64,000 bases of DNA from the NCBI GenBank assembly GCA_028736075.1, contig CP117875.1, positions 806,001 to 870,000 of the forward strand, read 5' to 3'. Source of the stretch: Chryseobacterium sp. KACC 21268. GTDB lineage: Bacteria > Bacteroidota > Bacteroidia > Flavobacteriales > Weeksellaceae. The position numbers were made by a program, and so were the translations under genes. The notes beneath the pieces are model-generated. The model had not been told where the DNA came from and made no database searches. It saw nothing but the letters and a program-made list of their open reading frames with translations. Positions 43,426 through 51,643 of this stretch are shown piece after piece; position 1 is the first letter of the stretch, and each line of letters starts with the position of its first letter.

Positions 43426-44391
43426 GTGAAGACTATTTTAGCATATCGTTTTTCCGCATTTGGGGACGTTGCAATGACTGTTCCTGTGTGCGTCGAGTTT
43501 CTGGAGCAGAATCCTGATGTGCAAATCATTTTCATCAGCAGGGATAATTTCAAGGACCTTTTTGACAGACATCCAAGACTGATTTTCAAAGGCATCAGCT
43601 TTGATGATTACAAAGGTGTTTTCGGAATTCGAAAGCTGACCAGACAATTGATTAGAGAATTCAAGCCCGATTATGTCGCTGACCTTCACGATGTCATCAG
43701 AACAAAAATGGTGAATTCCATCTTCAAAAGACACCGATACAAAGTTTTTAAAATCAACAAAGGCAAGGAGGAAAAGGAGAAACTGACCAACGTTTGGAAT
43801 CTCGACAAAAAACCACTGAAAAGAACTGTGGAACGTTATGCCGACGTTTTCAGAAAAATGGGATTTCCATTAGAATTATCCCACAAATTAAGACCTCAAA
43901 CTGACGAGAAAAGCGGAGTAGGATTTGCGCCTTTCGCTCAACACAAGGGAAAGATGATGCCTTTGGACAAGTCTTTCGAATTGGCTAGAGTTCTTGCAAA
44001 GTCACATAAGGTTTACTTCTTCGGAGGTGGAAAAGAGGAGGACGAAATCCTAAGAAAATGGGAAAGTCAAATCCCGAATACGCTGAGTTTGTCGGGGAAA
44101 TTATCTTTAAAAGAAGAACTTCAGAAAATCTCCGAACTGGAAACGATGATTTCTATGGATTCCGCAAATATGCATTTGGCAAGTTTGATGGGAACCAGAT
44201 GTGTTTCTGTTTGGGGTTCCACGCATCATTTTGCTGGCTTTTTGGGTTACGGGCAAAGTGAAGATGACATTGTCCACGTCAAAGATTTGTCTTGCAGACC
44301 TTGTTCTGTTTTCGGTGATAAAGAATGTTTCCGAGGCGATTATGCTTGTCTTGAGGAATTGAACATCCAGAAAATCATCGACAGAATATGA
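43426..44391 (+). CDS. Glycosyltransferase family 9 (heptosyltransferase-like)
   Basis: 321 aa with a GTG start placed right after the sufE stop (no gap). GT9 pattern: AYRFSAFGDVAMTVPV at the N-terminus (glycine-rich acceptor loop), then GVGFAPFAQHKGKMMP, VYFFGGGKEE, SGKLSLKEELQ, MISMDSANMHLASLMG and VSVWGSTH. Such enzymes transfer sugars, often heptose or similar, from nucleotide donors during lipopolysaccharide or glycolipid synthesis. A cysteine pair, CRPCSVFGDKECF, lies near the end and is common in this family. The stop overlaps the next start (ATGA). Confidence 0.92.
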   Translation: MKTILAYRFSAFGDVAMTVPVCVEFLEQNPDVQIIFISRDNFKDLFDRHPRLIFKGISFDDYKGVFGIRKLTRQLIREFKPDYVADLHDVIRTKMVNSIFKRHRYKVFKINKGKEEKEKLTNVWNLDKKPLKRTVERYADVFRKMGFPLELSHKLRPQTDEKSGVGFAPFAQHKGKMMPLDKSFELARVLAKSHKVYFFGGGKEEDEILRKWESQIPNTLSLSGKLSLKEELQKISELETMISMDSANMHLASLMGTRCVSVWGSTHHFAGFLGYGQSEDDIVHVKDLSCRPCSVFGDKECFRGDYACLEELNIQKIIDRI

Positions 44392-45305
44392 AGCTGAGCA
44401 TTTGCATTCCTGTTTTTAATTTTGATGTCAATGAATTGGTTGATGACCTTCAAGGTCAGATTAATTCTGAAAAGTTAGATGCGGAAATCATTTTGATTGA
44501 TGATGCTTCTAGTCAGGAGTTTGTGAGCATCAATAAAAATCTGGAGACAAAAGTCAGCCAATTTATATTCCTTGAAAAAAATATCGGACGTTCCAAAATC
44601 CGAAATCTATTTTTAAAATATACCAACTCAGAATATTTGCTTTTCCTTGATTGCGATGGGAAGGTGATTAATGGAAATTTTCTCAAAACCTATTTTGACT
44701 TTATCAGTAAACAAAATCCTGATGTCATTTTTGGAGGACGGAAAGTAAGTGAAATTGAACCAGATTCAGAATATGGATTGCGATGGAAGTTTGCCACTGA
44801 GAGGGAAAATCTAGCCGTAAATCAACGTTTGAAATCGCCCTATTTAAGTTTTCAGACCAACAACTTTGTGGTTAGAAAATCTATTCTTGATGAGATTAGA
44901 TTTAATGAAGGAATCACGCAGTACGGCTACGAGGATCTTATATTTGCAAAAGAACTTTACGACCATCAGGTGAAAGTGGACCATATAGACAATCCGATTT
45001 TTAATAATGATGTGGAAACCAATGCTGTTTTTCTCGCGAAAGCGGACCAATCTGCAAAGAGTTTGGCGCAATTAATCAATACGGATAAGAATTTTGACAG
45101 AGTTTCAGAGATCAAACTAGCAAAAGCTTATCTGATGATGAAGAAAAGTGGAACTGTGCATCTGTATCAGCTTCTTTACAAACTATTCAAATCGCAGATA
45201 GAAAAAAAGCTTCTCACGGGCAATGCCTCGCTAAGAGCTCTGGATTTTTACAAATTGGGTCAGCTTATCGGGTATATGAGTAAGCCGGAGATTCGTCGTA
45301 ATTAA
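44388..45305 (+). CDS. Glycosyltransferase family 2
   Basis: 305 aa. GT-A fold: LSICIPVFNFDVNELV, EIILIDDASSQEF, IGRSKIRNLFLKYTNSEYLLFLDCDG with the DxD-type motif DCD, then NNFVVRKSILDEIRFNE and GYEDLIFAKEL (the ED motif near the catalytic base). It adds a sugar to a surface glycan or lipid. Start overlaps the GT9 stop in ATGA, so the two genes are translationally coupled and probably act in one pathway. The 3' end overlaps the convergent vanZ-like gene by 41 bp. Confidence 0.92.
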   Translation: MKLSICIPVFNFDVNELVDDLQGQINSEKLDAEIILIDDASSQEFVSINKNLETKVSQFIFLEKNIGRSKIRNLFLKYTNSEYLLFLDCDGKVINGNFLKTYFDFISKQNPDVIFGGRKVSEIEPDSEYGLRWKFATERENLAVNQRLKSPYLSFQTNNFVVRKSILDEIRFNEGITQYGYEDLIFAKELYDHQVKVDHIDNPIFNNDVETNAVFLAKADQSAKSLAQLINTDKNFDRVSEIKLAKAYLMMKKSGTVHLYQLLYKLFKSQIEKKLLTGNASLRALDFYKLGQLIGYMSKPEIRRN

Positions 45306-45729
45306 GGTCAATCCTAAGATCCGCCACATTCATCCAAGTGGCCACTTTCAATCCGAAATATCCTATTAACATTCCAAATGTATTAAGGAAAACATCGTCT
45401 ATATCGGCAGTTCCTCTCGCTGTGTAGTATTGGGCAAGTTCTATCACTGATATTCCGCAAACGAATAGGAAGAATAGCAATGGCAAATTGTTCAGTTTTT
45501 TGATTAATAAGCCAAGCCCTCCAAATGGGATAAATACCAATATGTTCCCTACGATATTGACCATAAAAGTCTCTGAGAAAAAATTATTGTATCGTAGAAA
45601 GTAGGTGATGCTTTGAAGCGGATTGAGTTGTAAGAATCCAAATTCGGGATGCCTGCCACAGCCGTAAAACATCATATATAATAAGAAAATAGTGTAGAAG
45701 GGAATTAACACTGCATAATATCTTTTCAT
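45265..45729 (-). CDS. VanZ-family membrane protein
   Basis: 154 aa, four TM helices (about 5-22, 52-75, 82-100, 118-138). VanZ-like features are NIVGNILVFIPFGGLGL and the acidic motif ISVIELAQYYTARGTADIDDVFLNTFG. The biochemical role of the family is unknown apart from teicoplanin resistance in some Firmicutes. It overlaps the GT2 gene tail to tail. Confidence 0.88.
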   Translation of the reverse strand: MKRYYAVLIPFYTIFLLYMMFYGCGRHPEFGFLQLNPLQSITYFLRYNNFFSETFMVNIVGNILVFIPFGGLGLLIKKLNNLPLLFFLFVCGISVIELAQYYTARGTADIDDVFLNTFGMLIGYFGLKVATWMNVADLRIDLNYDESPAYSYTR

Positions 45730-45915
45730 AGGTTTCCTTTTGAGGGGATTAGTAATTAAAAGAGTTTTATACCAAAAGAAGGCGAAACAATTTTATTTTT
45801 CTACACGCATCAAAAATCTTTCCAAAAACAAAAATTAAACAAGTGATTAACCTTTTTTATAAATTTTAACATTTATGTGAAGTGTAAATTAAGGAATTAA
45901 CAAAATTTTAAGAAG

Positions 45916-45990
45916 TGGGCAGTACAGGATTCGAACCAGTGACCTCTGCGATGTCAACGCAACGCTCTAAACCAACTGAGCTAACTGCCC
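45916..45990 (-). tRNA. tRNA-Val (GAC)
   Basis: Complete cloverleaf on the minus strand: acceptor GGGCAGT / ACTGCCC, D arm GCTC..GAGC, anticodon loop TTGACAT (anticodon GAC), T loop TTCGAAT, discriminator A. CCA is not encoded. Confidence 0.95.
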
Positions 45991-46044
45991 AAAATTTCAT
46001 CAAAGTAGAAAGAAAAAAATCTCCCAGTTTCCTGAGAGATTTTG

Positions 46045-46119
46045 TGGGCCCTGAGGGATTCGAACCCCCGACCCTCTGGGTGTAAACCAGATGCTCTGAA
46101 CCAACTGAGCTAAGAGCCC
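46045..46119 (-). tRNA. tRNA-Val (UAC), copy 1
   Basis: Minus-strand cloverleaf: acceptor GGGCTCT / AGGGCCC (with G-T pairs), anticodon stem TCTGG/CCAGA with loop TTTACAC (anticodon TAC), T loop TTCGAAT, discriminator A. CCA is not encoded. Confidence 0.95.
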
Positions 46120-46153
46120 TGAAATTTTTTGAAAGGCTTCAGTATCCTTTTTG

Positions 46154-46228
46154 TGGGCCCTGAGGGATTCGAACCCCCGACCCTCTGGGTGTAAACCAGA
46201 TGCTCTGAACCAACTGAGCTAAGAGCCC
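46154..46228 (-). tRNA. tRNA-Val (UAC), copy 2
   Basis: Identical in sequence to the copy at 46045-46119, in tandem, 34 bp apart. The three tRNA genes probably form one transcript reading leftward. Confidence 0.95.
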
Positions 46229-46272
46229 CACTGAACGGCTTACCGTTTTGAGTGGTGCAAATATACAAATTA

Positions 46273-47514
46273 TTACGAAGTCAGCAAATTTTTTTCTAAA
46301 AAATCTCCCACTACAAAGTTACTTCCGCCAATAAAAATCATTTCGCCCGCTTTACAATTCTGTGTTGCAGAAAGATAACCATCTTGGACGTTTTGAAAAA
46401 TTTTATAATTAATTTCACTTTTTTTCAGCAGGTCTTCATAAGTTTCTGGATTTCGACCTCGGTTGACGTTTGGTTTTACAAAATAATAGTTTTCATTTTT
46501 GGGCAAAATTTCCAAAACTTCATCAATTTTCTTATCATTTACAAAACCAAGAACGATATGTTTGTGCTGAGAATATTCATTCAATTGATTGAAAACTTCT
46601 TCCAGTCCGGCTTTGTTGTGGCCTGTATCACAAATCGTCAAAGGATTCTGTGAGAACTCAAACCAGCGTCCGATGAAATTGGTGTTTTTAGAAACATTCG
46701 AAAGTCCGGATTTTAAGTTTTCATCACGAATTGTCAAGTCTTGTTTTCTTAATTCATTAACCAAAGCCATAACAACTCTGATGTTCTTTTTCTGATATTT
46801 TCCTTTAAGGTCAGATTCTAACGAAGTTTCAATCGTTGTTGCATCAATGAACTCAGTATTCATTTCTTTTGCTTTATTAATGATAATATCACGGACAGAA
46901 GTCTTTTCATCTCCAGAAACAATAGGAATGTTTTCTTTAATGATGCCTGCTTTTTCAAATGCAATTTCTTCAATCGTCTCACCCAAGAGGTCTTGATGGT
47001 CCAATTGAACATTTGTTATTGCAGAAACCAATGGCTTGATGATGTTCGTAGAATCCAATCTTCCGCCCAAGCCAACCTCGATGATTGCATAATCAACTTT
47101 TTGCTGATGAAAATATTCGAAAGCCATTATGGTTGTGAATTCAAAAAAAGAAGGCTGGATTTCGCTTGGTAATTCTTTTAATTTCTGGATGAAATCGTAA
47201 ACAAATTCCTTATCACAATTCTTACAATTGACTTTGATTCTCTCCGTAAAATCTACCAAATGTGGCGAATTATAAAGCCCGATTTTGTAACCAGATTCCT
47301 GAAGAACAGAAGCTAGCATATTACTTGTAGAACCTTTTCCATTTGTTCCGCCGATATGAATCGTTTTGATTTTATCCTGTGGATTTCCGAAAAAGTCACA
47401 AAGTTTTTTGATGTTTTCAAGTCCAGGTTTGTAAGCTGAAGAACCATCTCTTTGATAGTTTGGAGCTTGGGCAAAAAGCCAATCTACGGCTTCCTGATAT
47501 TCGTGTGAATTCAT
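46273..47514 (-). CDS. folC: Bifunctional folylpolyglutamate/dihydrofolate synthase
   Basis: 413 aa. P-loop GGTNGKGSTS (about 54-63), Mur-ligase-like core with GLYNSPHLVDFTERI, EVGLGGRLDSTN, NVQLDHQDLLGET-type sequence and DTGHNKAGLEEVF in the C-terminal domain. It adds glutamate to folates (and to dihydropteroate). It lies directly upstream of the tRNA-Val genes on the same strand with a 44-bp gap. No special feature. Confidence 0.95.
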   Translation of the reverse strand: MNSHEYQEAVDWLFAQAPNYQRDGSSAYKPGLENIKKLCDFFGNPQDKIKTIHIGGTNGKGSTSNMLASVLQESGYKIGLYNSPHLVDFTERIKVNCKNCDKEFVYDFIQKLKELPSEIQPSFFEFTTIMAFEYFHQQKVDYAIIEVGLGGRLDSTNIIKPLVSAITNVQLDHQDLLGETIEEIAFEKAGIIKENIPIVSGDEKTSVRDIIINKAKEMNTEFIDATTIETSLESDLKGKYQKKNIRVVMALVNELRKQDLTIRDENLKSGLSNVSKNTNFIGRWFEFSQNPLTICDTGHNKAGLEEVFNQLNEYSQHKHIVLGFVNDKKIDEVLEILPKNENYYFVKPNVNRGRNPETYEDLLKKSEINYKIFQNVQDGYLSATQNCKAGEMIFIGGSNFVVGDFLEKNLLTS

Positions 47515-47647
47515 ATTTCAAAATGAATTACAAATTTAAAAATAAGAAGAATGTAAGGGAATTAAATCTGAAAAATTTTGACAATGAATAAAATGAAAAT
47601 GAGTGAAAGCTTAAAATTTATATTTCCAATGCTCAAATTTTAGGAGA

Positions 47648-48379
47648 TTACAAGTCAGAGTCAAGCCCTAATTTTATCAAATTAAATTCTATTTTCCTAC
47701 CGTCAATAGTAGTAAAAAGCATTCTTACAAAGCCATAATCACTATTATAATAAAAGATAGATTTGGTGTTTCCTAAATCTGGAATTATTGTATCAGTATG
47801 GATTTCAATGCATTCAATATAGTTACCTCCAAGTTTATAAAGTTTTTTTGTGTCAATCACTTTATAGTTGCTTTTGGAAGTTCGCCGACCTTCCCATTCA
47901 ATCCATTTTTTATCTCCCCAATGATTTCCGAAATTAAGCTCGTAATCCCAAGTATTTGATGTGAATTCAATATATGGAAAAGCATTCATTTCCAATATTC
48001 TAAAATTATCACTTCGCGGCGGATGCATCCAAAACTTATCATTTTTAATAATAACTCCGGTCATTTCGTAATGCGTAAAATTATTTGCGGATTTATTCTT
48101 TATAATGATTTCTTCACATTTTTCAACAGAATTACAGTAGTCGTAAGCAATAGTTGATTGCCCAGGATTGAATGATTCAAAATCATAGTATTTCAACATT
48201 AAAATTTTATCTTTTGAAATGATGCTGTCGGCAACGATATTGTAAAAATAGGCCTTGTTTACAAAGTTTTTGACATCATTTGAATTATCATTTTTCACTT
48301 GACTGAAACAAAACGTGCCTAGAAAAAGCACAAAAAGAAAAAAGTTGTGTTTGTTTGTATTATTTAAATTTTTGAACAT
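47648..48379 (-). CDS. Secreted protein of unknown function
   Basis: 243 aa from ATG 48379; a TTG six codons earlier is less likely. Signal peptide: KHNFFLFVLFLGTFCFSQ. The mature part is rich in Asn, Asp and aromatic residues (MHPPRSDNFRILEMNAFPYIEF, WDYELNFGNHWGDKKWIEW, SIFYYNSDYGFVRMLFTTIDG), with a fold suggestive of a small beta protein. No family is recognised. It stands alone between folC and the TonB-like genes. Confidence 0.7.
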   Translation of the reverse strand: MFKNLNNTNKHNFFLFVLFLGTFCFSQVKNDNSNDVKNFVNKAYFYNIVADSIISKDKILMLKYYDFESFNPGQSTIAYDYCNSVEKCEEIIIKNKSANNFTHYEMTGVIIKNDKFWMHPPRSDNFRILEMNAFPYIEFTSNTWDYELNFGNHWGDKKWIEWEGRRTSKSNYKVIDTKKLYKLGGNYIECIEIHTDTIIPDLGNTKSIFYYNSDYGFVRMLFTTIDGRKIEFNLIKLGLDSDL

Positions 48380-48469
48380 ATTGCTTTTATAAATCAAGTA
48401 GAAAATTATTACTACTAATTTATAAATATTACCAATGTAAAATGATAAATAATTAAGAAAGAATTATAT

Positions 48470-49111
48470 CTAAAAAACAATCGTGTAAGTCCCCTGAGAA
48501 ACATTCTGAGATTTCTTCGCCTTCACATATTTTTTTGTCCAAATCACAGCCGCAGTCACATTGCAAACGTCTTTGATGCCACTGCTTCGTCCGGCAGAAG
48601 TGACATTCCCTGCTTTGTCAACCGTGATGAACATTACGAGCTGACCTTTGGCTTTGCAATTATGAGAAGGCAATTTTCCAGCTTTCCCCATTGTTCCGGG
48701 AATGAAAGCGGTCAAGATTCTGTCTTTACCAATTTTGGTGATTTTTTCCTCCTTGGAATCCGTTTTAGAAGCATCCTTTTTCTCGTCTGTTTTAGCGAGT
48801 TTTTTATCTTCGGTTTCAGATTTTGGAGTTTCCTTTTTTTCCTCTTTTACAGGTGTGATTTCTTGAGCAATAGAAACGGTGTCTGCAGGTAAAATTTCAA
48901 CATCTGGAACATAGATTTCCGGTTCTGAAAGTGAATCTATTTCTGGTTCAGCTTCAGGTTTTGGAATTTCTGTGACCACAGGTTTGGGTTGCTCAGAAGC
49001 TTTGTAATAAAGTGAATTAAATGAAAACAAAAGCACAAAAAAAACCAGCGCAACCACATAAAATGCAATTGGCAACCCTGATAGTTTCTTCGTTCTTCTT
49101 CGAAATTCCAT
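48470..49111 (-). CDS. TonB-like energy-transducing protein (short paralogue)
   Basis: 213 aa. A basic N-terminus, one TM helix (about 15-33), a Pro/Glu/Lys-rich periplasmic linker (30-130), and a C-terminal TonB-like domain: FIPGTMGKAGKLPSHNCKA, VDKAGNVTSAGRSSG, and an end QGTYTIVF. The same C-domain ends the protein at 49962-50891, so these are paralogues. In TonB systems this domain touches outer-membrane receptors. The gene is the last of three on the minus strand after an ExbB-type channel gene. Confidence 0.78.
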   Translation of the reverse strand: MEFRRRTKKLSGLPIAFYVVALVFFVLLFSFNSLYYKASEQPKPVVTEIPKPEAEPEIDSLSEPEIYVPDVEILPADTVSIAQEITPVKEEKKETPKSETEDKKLAKTDEKKDASKTDSKEEKITKIGKDRILTAFIPGTMGKAGKLPSHNCKAKGQLVMFITVDKAGNVTSAGRSSGIKDVCNVTAAVIWTKKYVKAKKSQNVSQGTYTIVF

Positions 49112-49220
49112 TTATAAATTTTTAATTGATGAAAACAAGTAAGCTAAATTGAACTTCTTACTCTGAGTGATGATGAAATCTTGAATGATTTATGTGTTTA
49201 AAATATTCATTCTAACTCTA

Positions 49221-49859
49221 CTAAGCCGGCTTATTAATAATATCCAAAAACTCATTCGTGTGAAACTGGATTTTCATTAATAGATAGTCAACCTTCGCCA
49301 CCAAGATGTTATGAAAAATATAAGATAGAAATCCTACAACCAGGCCAACTACAGTCGGCGCTAAAGCTTTGTAAAAGTCTGCCGCCAAAAGATTTTGAGA
49401 AATCACCGTGTCAGTTTTTGACAAGCCTCCAAAAGTAGAGGCCAAAATCAAAACACCACCAAGAAGTCCAAGCATCGGTGCTGCACCAGAAAGTGTTGCA
49501 AGAAATCCGATGTGTTTTTCTGCCTTGTTGAGTTCAATCTGTGCGTGGGTTTCCATTGCGCTGGCAATTTCGCCAACTGGTCTTCCCAATCGGGAAAGGC
49601 CTTTTTCCACACTTCTGGATTCTGGCGAATTATCTCTTCTGCAAAAGTCGACAGCGGATTGTACTCTTCCGTCGTTCAAAAGGTCGTTCACATTTTTCAG
49701 CAGGTAAGGGTCAACCTGATTTTCGCGGTTGAGTGCAAAAAACTTCTGTCCAAAAAAAACTACAGCCGCAATTCCTAAGAATATCAGGATAATGACCAGC
49801 GTAACGCTGAGTAAGCCTCCGCCAAATAAGAATTCCCAAATAGAAGGTTGATTTGCCAT
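49221..49859 (-). CDS. ExbB/TolQ/MotA-family proton channel
   Basis: 212 aa, three TM helices (about 16-38, 115-140, 165-190) in the ExbB arrangement, with LATLSGAAPMLGLLGGVLI and ALAPTVVGLVVGFLSYIFHN typical of TolQ/ExbB. It converts proton flow into motion of a TonB- or TolA-like partner. It lies between two paralogous TonB-like genes on the same strand, and no ExbD/TolR gene is seen in the 102-bp and 109-bp gaps or beside them, so the partner ExbD must be encoded elsewhere or be replaced. Confidence 0.9.
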   Translation of the reverse strand: MANQPSIWEFLFGGGLLSVTLVIILIFLGIAAVVFFGQKFFALNRENQVDPYLLKNVNDLLNDGRVQSAVDFCRRDNSPESRSVEKGLSRLGRPVGEIASAMETHAQIELNKAEKHIGFLATLSGAAPMLGLLGGVLILASTFGGLSKTDTVISQNLLAADFYKALAPTVVGLVVGFLSYIFHNILVAKVDYLLMKIQFHTNEFLDIINKPA

Positions 49860-49961
49860 AGTTCAAATATTGTTTTTTACAGTTTCAAATTTATGAATAA
49901 CTTAAAGATTAATCCCGATAGATTGTTGAAAATTTTAAGTAAAGATGATTACCAAAAGTCC

Positions 49962-50891
49962 TTAGAAAACAATTTTGTAAGTTCCTTTGGATGATACCGA
50001 TGAAGCTTCTGCTTTCACATATTGTTTCACCCAACTTACCGCCGTGCTTGCCACACAAGGGTCAGAAACGCCGCTGAGACGTTTCGCAGAAGTGACTTTC
50101 CCAGATTTGTCCACCGTATAGGAAATGCTGATGCTTCCGCTGGCTTGGCAATCGTGGTTTGGTTGTGCACCACCTCTTCCCATTGTTCCTGGGATGAATC
50201 CGACTAATTTTCTATCAACGCCTACCAGACTCGTTCCGTCGCCATCGCCGCCAAGTGGGTCGCCGTAGTTTCCAGGGCCGGTTCCGTTGCCTTGTGAGCC
50301 GGATTTTGTGCCTCTTCCTTTCAGAAGATTTCCAATCGCTGCATTTCCACGGCCGTCTCCGGTTGCATTTTCTTTTTTGATGTCACCTTTGGTACTGGTT
50401 TTTCCAGGCGTTGTTTTTGTAGAATTGGCAACTGCGGTAGAATTGGTTTTCTCGTTTGATTTCTTGGTCGCGACTGGTGGATTTTTGGTTCTGGTCGGGA
50501 TTGGAACTGTATTTTCTGGAATGTCTTTGTCAACTTTTTCTTTAGAAACTTTTGCAACTTCCGCTACCACTTCTTTTTCCTCTTTCTTTTCTACGATGGG
50601 CGCAGGACTTCCTTCTTCCTCTTTTGGCTCTTCCAGACCTTTGCCGTTTCTGTTGTCACCATAGTTGATGCGCATTTCGGTCAAATCTACCGGAATGATG
50701 GTTTCACTATTGACTGCCGTTTTTTTATCTGATTTGATGAAAGAAGCCGGAAGAAAGAACAAAACCGAGAAAATGAAAACGCCGACCACCAAAGCTTTGG
50801 TAAGCGTAAACTCATAGTGTTTGCGGTACTCGTAGGCGCCGTAAGCCTTATGTCGGTCTTCGAAAATAATATCATCCAGGTCCTGATACAT
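49962..50891 (-). CDS. TonB-like energy transducer (long paralogue)
   Basis: 309 aa. The N-terminus EDRHKAYGAYEYRKHYEFT is the usual Bacteroidota TonB start, followed by a TM helix (about 33-50), a long Lys/Glu/Pro/Thr-rich linker, a Gly-rich stretch (GRGTKSGSQGNGTGPGNYGD, then GGDGDGTS), and a C-terminal TonB-like domain (HDCQASGSISISYTVDKSGK, ending KGTYKIVF). It should couple the inner-membrane channel to outer-membrane transport. An inverted repeat lies in its leader (50908-50930). Confidence 0.85.
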   Translation of the reverse strand: MYQDLDDIIFEDRHKAYGAYEYRKHYEFTLTKALVVGVFIFSVLFFLPASFIKSDKKTAVNSETIIPVDLTEMRINYGDNRNGKGLEEPKEEEGSPAPIVEKKEEKEVVAEVAKVSKEKVDKDIPENTVPIPTRTKNPPVATKKSNEKTNSTAVANSTKTTPGKTSTKGDIKKENATGDGRGNAAIGNLLKGRGTKSGSQGNGTGPGNYGDPLGGDGDGTSLVGVDRKLVGFIPGTMGRGGAQPNHDCQASGSISISYTVDKSGKVTSAKRLSGVSDPCVASTAVSWVKQYVKAEASSVSSKGTYKIVF

Positions 50892-50907
50892 AGGAAAAGC
50901 TTGTTTG

Positions 50908-50930
50908 CGTTATAAATTAATTTTATAACG
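50908..50930 (-). promoter_or_regulatory. Inverted repeat in the TonB-like gene leader, candidate operator
   Basis: CGTTATAAA / TTTATAACG, perfect 9-bp arms with a 5-nt spacer, 17 bp before the start codon. A -7-like TATATTTA (50943-50936, minus strand) lies just upstream, so the repeat would cover the transcription start. There is no T-run, so it is not a terminator. Confidence 0.5.
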
Positions 50931-50963
50931 ATTCGTAAATATAAATATTATTTCCTGAAAAAA

Positions 50964-51422
50964 TTAGTCGTCAACTTCTATCTCGTCCGGACGGAAGTGG
51001 CATTTCAATTTGAAAGGGATTGGATTTTCGGAACCTGTGTAGAAATCGGTGATGTTTCCAGTCCAGCAAAGTTGGAGGTCACCTGTTTCGTTTTTATCAA
51101 ATTTAAGTTCGTTTTCGAATAGGAAAGCATCCTCGTCATCAAAAAGATCAACTTCAGTAAAAATCTCATCTTCGGTGTCTTCTACGATAAAAGTTTGTCC
51201 TTCCAATTCAGAAGTTGTTATCGGAAACTCTATGATATCTAATGACAATTGAGGGAAATTGTACTGCAAAGAGTCGTCATCAACGTGATCCAAAGCGTCA
51301 TCTGTGATGATCTCTACTTCAAGAAAATTTTGAGCATTAATATAAACAGACTTGCAATAAGTATTCTTGATAAAATACTTCAGAGTTTCCTCTGGGTGGT
51401 AGATCTTTAGTATTCCTTTCAT
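50964..51422 (-). CDS. Acidic protein of unknown function
   Basis: 152 aa, very acidic, with no signal peptide or TM segment. N-terminus MKGILKIYHPEETLKYFIKNTY; clusters such as DDALDHVDDDS, EDTEDEIFTEVDLFDDEDAF and a C-terminal CHFRPDEIEVDD. It looks like a small cytoplasmic beta-rich protein. The reading frame, its typical ATG and its coding-like composition support a real gene. No family is recognised. Confidence 0.7.
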   Translation of the reverse strand: MKGILKIYHPEETLKYFIKNTYCKSVYINAQNFLEVEIITDDALDHVDDDSLQYNFPQLSLDIIEFPITTSELEGQTFIVEDTEDEIFTEVDLFDDEDAFLFENELKFDKNETGDLQLCWTGNITDFYTGSENPIPFKLKCHFRPDEIEVDD

Positions 51423-51643
51423 TATAAGGATAATAAATTATGAAATGATTTTTTTTAATAGTGTTGAACAAAGATAAAAAATAGAATGAAAGTGGAAAAT
51501 TTTTGTCACTTATTTTTAGTAATAATCATCGAAATTAATAAAAATGTTGATATTGTATTAATGTGGATCTTCGACCCTCAAAATAAACAGGGTGAAATTT
51601 TCTGATCATAAAATATTATCTTTACAAGGCTTAAAAATTTATA

